Of a stretch of 9,501 nt of DNA, positions 6,489 to 9,501 are shown piece after piece. Each line of letters opens with the position of its first letter. Positions within the stretch are counted from its first letter, which is position 1. The notes beneath the pieces are model-generated. The model made no database searches and was not told the DNA's origin. It saw only the letters and a list, made by a program, of their open reading frames with translations. Source of the stretch: Treponema sp. (GTDB lineage Bacteria; Spirochaetota; Spirochaetia; Treponematales; Treponemataceae); the NCBI GenBank assembly GCA_003455655.1, contig DMQP01000106.1, positions 1 through 9,501 of the forward strand. Direction: 5' to 3'. The position numbers and the translations under genes are program-made.

Positions 6489-7762
6489 ATAAGTTCGCGA
6501 ATGTACGCACGAATTGCACGAGCAAGCGCTGCCTTTATTGTATTATTGGGGCACACACTGTTGCTTAAAGGAACAAGCGGTGTGTTGGTTGCAGCAATCC
6601 AGTAACGCACATTATCTGACTGCACATCAGGAACTTTGCAAGAAGCATCTGCAGGAGCTAAACCAGAAATTCCACACAAGCGTTCTTGCCATGCACTTTG
6701 AGAAAGTTGTGCAACGAAAGAATTTTTATCTGCGTTAGAACTAAGCGGAACAGCTATTAACACATCAGACAAAAATGCACGCATTTCTGGACGCATATCT
6801 GACGGATAGTAAATAGACGAATAACGACCTATACTCTTAATCGGAACAAGGCGGTGCTCAGAAAGTGTTGTAAGCACTACTGCAGCCGAACCAAAATCAA
6901 TAAGTGAACTTACATCTTTTTTAGTAAGGTTAAGCAATTCTGGATGAACAAGATCTGCATTATACCAGCGAACCAAAGAATGAACTGCAACATACAGTGG
7001 TGAACTAGGATCTGTTGCATTTGCTCGCAAAACTTGACCGAAGGCCTGTTCCAAAGAAGCAGGATTTTCTTTTACAACTTCCAGCAGCGCATCCTCAACT
7101 TCCCGATATGCCTGTACGCTATTCATTGATTCGGTAAGTGTTCCCAAAACATTTATGAGTGTGTCATCATCACGGCCTGCAAAAATAATAGGACTGTCAC
7201 AAAAACTTTTTGCTTTGCGTGCAAAAGCTTCAATGTCATCCCACGAGTTAATAGTGCTTAATCCAGTTACTCTCAAAATAGAACGGTCTATATCAATTTC
7301 ACAAAAATCTGCAAGAAGCGGAAGTTGCACAATTGTTTCGTCTGGATTTTTAAGAGCTTTTGTTTTAAAAGATGAAGTGTACAGTTCTGTAGCATTTTTT
7401 GCATACCATGTTGTTTTTCTTTTTTTTGCAGGAATAGACTGAACTAAAGTATCTGCTTCAACACCTGAATGAGTAAACACAACATCTTGAGCACGACTTC
7501 CTTTTAACACAACTTGAGAAGCGAGTGTTTTTTCATCCGAAAAATCTGTATAGACAATTTCGTAAGGTTTTTCGCGTTCTTGATTAAGAGACTCAAGCAC
7601 ATCATGTATTGCCGTTTTTTCTGCTTCTGTTAGTTCATACAAACCAACATAAAGTGTTTTTGAAGACGGTTTAAATACACTAATACAAATGACGGTAACA
7701 AGAGCAGCAAGCACCAGAGCGCCCGCAACAATAAAGGCAAGCAGTTTTTTGTTCAGTTTCAT
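6485..7762 (-). CDS. Membrane-anchored protein resembling family 1 extracellular solute-binding proteins
   Basis: A 425-aa protein with a basic N-terminus and one long hydrophobic segment (7-30) that looks like an uncleaved signal anchor. Cys26 lies inside it, but the residues before it (TVI) do not form a good lipobox. The rest should be periplasmic and has the layout of bacterial solute-binding proteins: a first strand after residue 36 (TLYVGLYE), a QLPLLADFCEIDID segment (146-159), a SWDDIEAFARKAK helix (173-185), PIIFAG (191-196), GSAAVV (291-296), and a DVLIAVPLSSNADKNSF segment (333-349) like the usual pre-C-terminal motif. No permease or ATPase gene is adjacent, so it may be an orphan receptor or sensor rather than transporter-linked. 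ATG 7762 is preferred over GTG 7777 because it starts the signal anchor directly. Neither start has a clear Shine-Dalgarno. Its stop overlaps the convergent EAL stop. Ligand unknown. Confidence 0.8.
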   Translation of the reverse strand: MKLNKKLLAFIVAGALVLAALVTVICISVFKPSSKTLYVGLYELTEAEKTAIHDVLESLNQEREKPYEIVYTDFSDEKTLASQVVLKGSRAQDVVFTHSGVEADTLVQSIPAKKRKTTWYAKNATELYTSSFKTKALKNPDETIVQLPLLADFCEIDIDRSILRVTGLSTINSWDDIEAFARKAKSFCDSPIIFAGRDDDTLINVLGTLTESMNSVQAYREVEDALLEVVKENPASLEQAFGQVLRANATDPSSPLYVAVHSLVRWYNADLVHPELLNLTKKDVSSLIDFGSAAVVLTTLSEHRLVPIKSIGRYSSIYYPSDMRPEMRAFLSDVLIAVPLSSNADKNSFVAQLSQSAWQERLCGISGLAPADASCKVPDVQSDNVRYWIAATNTPLVPLSNSVCPNNTIKAALARAIRAYIRELI

Positions 7763-7798
7763 ATCTTTACTGTACACAATAGCAGTAGAATTATCAAG

Positions 7799-7827
7799 TA
7801 GACTTTTACCCTATGCTTTGGTATTAT
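7799..7827 (+). promoter_or_regulatory. Possible promoter of the HD-GYP gene and glmS
   Basis: TAGACT (7799-7804), a 17-nt spacer and TATTAT (7822-7827) match the sigma-70 boxes at 4 and 5 of 6 positions. The start of transcription would fall near 7834, only a few bases before the ATG at 7838. The -10 box overlaps that of the divergent gene on the other strand, so polymerase could not occupy both at once. Confidence 0.4.
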
Positions 7828-7851
7828 AGAAGAACATATGGACGAGTTGAA
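7823..7851 (-). promoter_or_regulatory. Possible promoter of the solute-binding-like gene
   Basis: On the minus strand a perfect -10 box TATAAT (7828-7823) has TTCAAC (7851-7846), a 3 of 6 match to -35, at 17 nt. Transcription would start near 7816, leaving a leader of about 54 nt. The -35 lies inside the start of the divergent HD-GYP gene. A second candidate, TTGATA (7797-7792) with 17 nt to TACAGT (7774-7769), would give a leaderless mRNA. Confidence 0.4.
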
Positions 7852-8707
7852 TACTGACATTTCTTCAACCATAAAAGATCTTACTCAATCACTTGTTGTT
7901 CAAGGTGAAAACAGCCAACAACTTTTGCACTATTTGTTTATAGTTTTGGGAATTTTGGGTGTTATTCTTTTAGTGGTGATTATAGTTCTTGTCATTCAGA
8001 CAATTCTTAATTTTCGCTCACAAAAACAACAGCGCGAACAGTTTACTCAAACCATTCAAATGGTAAAGGAAATGCAAGAGCACATGTCTCGTCCCATGCC
8101 AACACTCGGTGGTTCAGAAGCACTTTCTCTTCCTGACATGACGCTGACTCAAGAAGAAATGCAAAAACTTGCTTACGATTGTGAAGAACTGGGTGCGAAA
8201 ATAGACAAACACACCGACCGTCCTAACAACTCAAAAAAAGTAAGCGAATTAGTCTTTAAAGTTTGTACAGCCTTAGGTCTTGATCACGAAACAGCAATGT
8301 TATACTTCTGCACAGCAATGGTTTATGATGCAGGATTTTTGTCTGTTCCTGCAGATGTTTTCCGCGTAGACATTCTTTCTGCAGAAGAACGCAAAACAAT
8401 GAAAGAGCATGTTTCTCAGGCAGAAGCGTATTTACATTTTGTTCCCAAACAGTGTTTGCCGTTGTTTATAGATGCAGCGACAAAACATCATGAAAATATG
8501 AATGGCACAGGTTACCCCTACGGATTAAAAGGTGATTCAATTCCGCATGTAGCTCGTGTCATTCACAGTGCCGAAAGTTTTGTATCACTTACCAGTAAGC
8601 GTTTGTATCACCGCATACGAGATACTCAAAGTGCTATTGCAGAACTAAAAAGGCAACCAGGTATTTATGACGGTGAAGTTATAGATGCTTTGGAAAAAGT
8701 TGTATAA
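7838..8707 (+). CDS. Membrane protein with a degenerate HD-GYP domain
   Basis: A 289-aa protein with one membrane segment (31-57), a polar linker rich in Gln and Glu (60-95) and an HD-GYP type domain (about 120-285). The GYP signature is kept: HHENMNGTGYP (217-227), followed by GLKGDSIP. The metal site is eroded. The HD pair is Tyr163-Asp164 (MVYDAG for LHDIG), the later AD is Ala245-Glu246, and the HxxRV His near the domain start is not at its usual place (NSKKV at 131-135, with a His at 125). The second-half His residues remain (EH at 190-191, HH at 217-218). HD-GYP enzymes normally hydrolyse c-di-GMP to GMP; this one is probably inactive or altered, perhaps a c-di-GMP receptor or scaffold. 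It starts at ATG 7838 behind a weak AGAAG and is followed after 15 nt by glmS, so the two are probably co-transcribed. Confidence 0.85.
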   Translation: MDELNTDISSTIKDLTQSLVVQGENSQQLLHYLFIVLGILGVILLVVIIVLVIQTILNFRSQKQQREQFTQTIQMVKEMQEHMSRPMPTLGGSEALSLPDMTLTQEEMQKLAYDCEELGAKIDKHTDRPNNSKKVSELVFKVCTALGLDHETAMLYFCTAMVYDAGFLSVPADVFRVDILSAEERKTMKEHVSQAEAYLHFVPKQCLPLFIDAATKHHENMNGTGYPYGLKGDSIPHVARVIHSAESFVSLTSKRLYHRIRDTQSAIAELKRQPGIYDGEVIDALEKVV

Positions 8708-8722
8708 GTAAAGAGGAAAAAT

Positions 8723-9501
8723 ATGTGTGGAATTGTTGGCTATGTTGGATGTAAAGAAGCTACACCGGTTTTAGTAAATGCACTAAAAAAATTAGAGTAT
8801 CGTGGTTACGACAGCGCAGGCGTTGCTGTTTACGATGGACAGAACATTATTGTTCGCAAAGTAAAAGGTGCACTTCGTTTACTGGTTGAAGATGTAACAA
8901 AACAAGTAGTGCGTCAAACAAAAGAACAAAGCGAAATAGAATGTGACAAACGAGAAGCAGAACTTATTTCACAAATGGGTAAGTTTGTAAAAGGTTCTTT
9001 GGGAATTGGTCACACACGTTGGGCAACACATGGAGAACCAAGCGATGTAAATGCTCATCCTCACTTAAACGAAAGCGGAACCATTGCTATTGTTCACAAC
9101 GGAATTATTGAAAACTACGCAAAACTTAAAGCATGGCTTCAAGAACAGGGAGTTGTGTTCCGCAGTCAAACAGACACCGAAGTTGTTGCTCACCTTATAA
9201 ATTATTACTACGAAGACAGTCACGATATTTTTGATGCAGTTCTTCAGACATTGCATCGTCTTGAAGGCAGTTATGCTTTAGGCGTTATAAGTAAAGATTA
9301 TCCCGACAGAATTATTGCTGCTCGAAAAGAAAGCCCGCTTATTGTTGGATTGGGCAAAGGAGAAAACTTTATTGCAAGCGATGTTCCTGCAGTTTTGGAA
9401 CACACACGCGAAGTTTATTTTCTTGATCAAAAACAAGTTGCTGTTTTGTATGCAGACCATGTTGATTTATTTGATGAAGAAGGAAACAAAGTTATTAAAG
9501 A
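8723..9501 (+). CDS. glmS: Glucosamine-6-phosphate synthase, glutaminase domain (3' end outside window)
   Basis: The first 259 codons of GlmS, the isomerising aminotransferase that makes glucosamine-6-phosphate from fructose-6-phosphate and glutamine, the first step toward UDP-GlcNAc for peptidoglycan. The N-terminal nucleophile Cys2 (MCGIVGYVG) would be exposed by Met removal. Further glutaminase motifs are YRGYDSAG (26-33), HTRWATHG (97-104), HNG (125-127) and TDTE (150-153). Compared with E. coli GlmS the HTRW motif comes about 25 residues later, because of a charged insertion around residues 60-92. AGAGGA before the ATG is a good ribosome binding site, and the start lies 15 nt after the HD-GYP stop, suggesting an operon. 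No glmS ribozyme fits in the 15-nt gap. The reading frame is open to the window edge; the sugar isomerase domains lie beyond it. Confidence 0.97.
   Translation, partial: MCGIVGYVGCKEATPVLVNALKKLEYRGYDSAGVAVYDGQNIIVRKVKGALRLLVEDVTKQVVRQTKEQSEIECDKREAELISQMGKFVKGSLGIGHTRWATHGEPSDVNAHPHLNESGTIAIVHNGIIENYAKLKAWLQEQGVVFRSQTDTEVVAHLINYYYEDSHDIFDAVLQTLHRLEGSYALGVISKDYPDRIIAARKESPLIVGLGKGENFIASDVPAVLEHTREVYFLDQKQVAVLYADHVDLFDEEGNKVIK

Noticed and set aside
7679..7690. Lipobox at Cys26 of the solute-binding-like protein
   Set aside because: The preceding residues TVI do not fit even relaxed spirochaetal lipoboxes, and hydrophobic residues continue after the Cys, so a signal anchor is more likely.
8708..8722. 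glmS ribozyme or riboswitch upstream of glmS
   Set aside because: Only 15 nt separate the HD-GYP stop from the glmS ATG, too little for the ribozyme, and none is known from this lineage to my knowledge.
9065..9460. Two minus-strand open frames inside glmS
   Set aside because: They lie opposite a clearly coding glmS frame and have no start signals or family features.

Overview
The window most likely comes from a spirochaete of the genus Treponema, or a close relative. The main evidence is a complete core periplasmic-flagellar flagellin (FlaB, 286 aa, the usual spirochaete length, with no signal peptide) behind a well-formed sigma-28 type promoter. The sequence is AT-rich, with CAA, AAA and CTT type codons in most genes. 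No RNA genes, CRISPR arrays, insertion sequences, integrases or phage genes are visible, so this looks like ordinary chromosome rather than an island.

Layout. (1) 1-2453, plus strand: the end of one ABC half-transporter and a complete second one, 29 nt apart. Together they form a heterodimeric ABC exporter with one degenerate and one competent ATP site, closed by a strong intrinsic terminator (2459-2493). (2) 2499-3254, minus strand: a secreted, predicted outer-membrane beta-barrel protein of unknown function with its own sigma-70 type promoter. (3) 3255-3533: a 279-nt intergenic region holding that promoter, a series of A-tracts, the sigma-28 promoter of the flagellin, and a structured 5' leader. 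(4) 3534-4394: flaB, followed by a UUCG-tetraloop terminator. (5) 4491-6488, plus: a two-pass membrane protein with a periplasmic sensor region, a degenerate GGDEF domain and an EAL domain with its key residues intact, predicted to be a c-di-GMP phosphodiesterase. (6) 6485-7762, minus: a membrane-anchored protein resembling family 1 extracellular solute-binding proteins, convergent with the EAL gene and overlapping its stop codon. (7) 7838-8707, plus: a one-pass membrane protein with an HD-GYP type domain whose metal-binding residues are partly replaced. (8) 8723-end, plus: the 5' part of glmS, 15 nt downstream and probably co-transcribed.

How the genes may work together. The EAL and HD-GYP proteins are both built around domains that hydrolyse or sense c-di-GMP, the usual second messenger for motility control, and they sit within 4.5 kb of the main flagellar filament gene. 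The EAL protein has lost its cyclase signature but kept phosphodiesterase residues. The HD-GYP protein keeps the GYP motif but has lost the HD histidine, so it may sense or scaffold rather than hydrolyse. The solute-binding-like protein between them has no transporter genes beside it, so it could be a periplasmic sensor partner. That functional link is inference from position only. The clearest regulatory signal is at flaB: a sigma-28 promoter with near-consensus boxes at exact spacing, and a leader of about 80 nt with hairpins presenting GGA motifs, the kind of site bound by CsrA.
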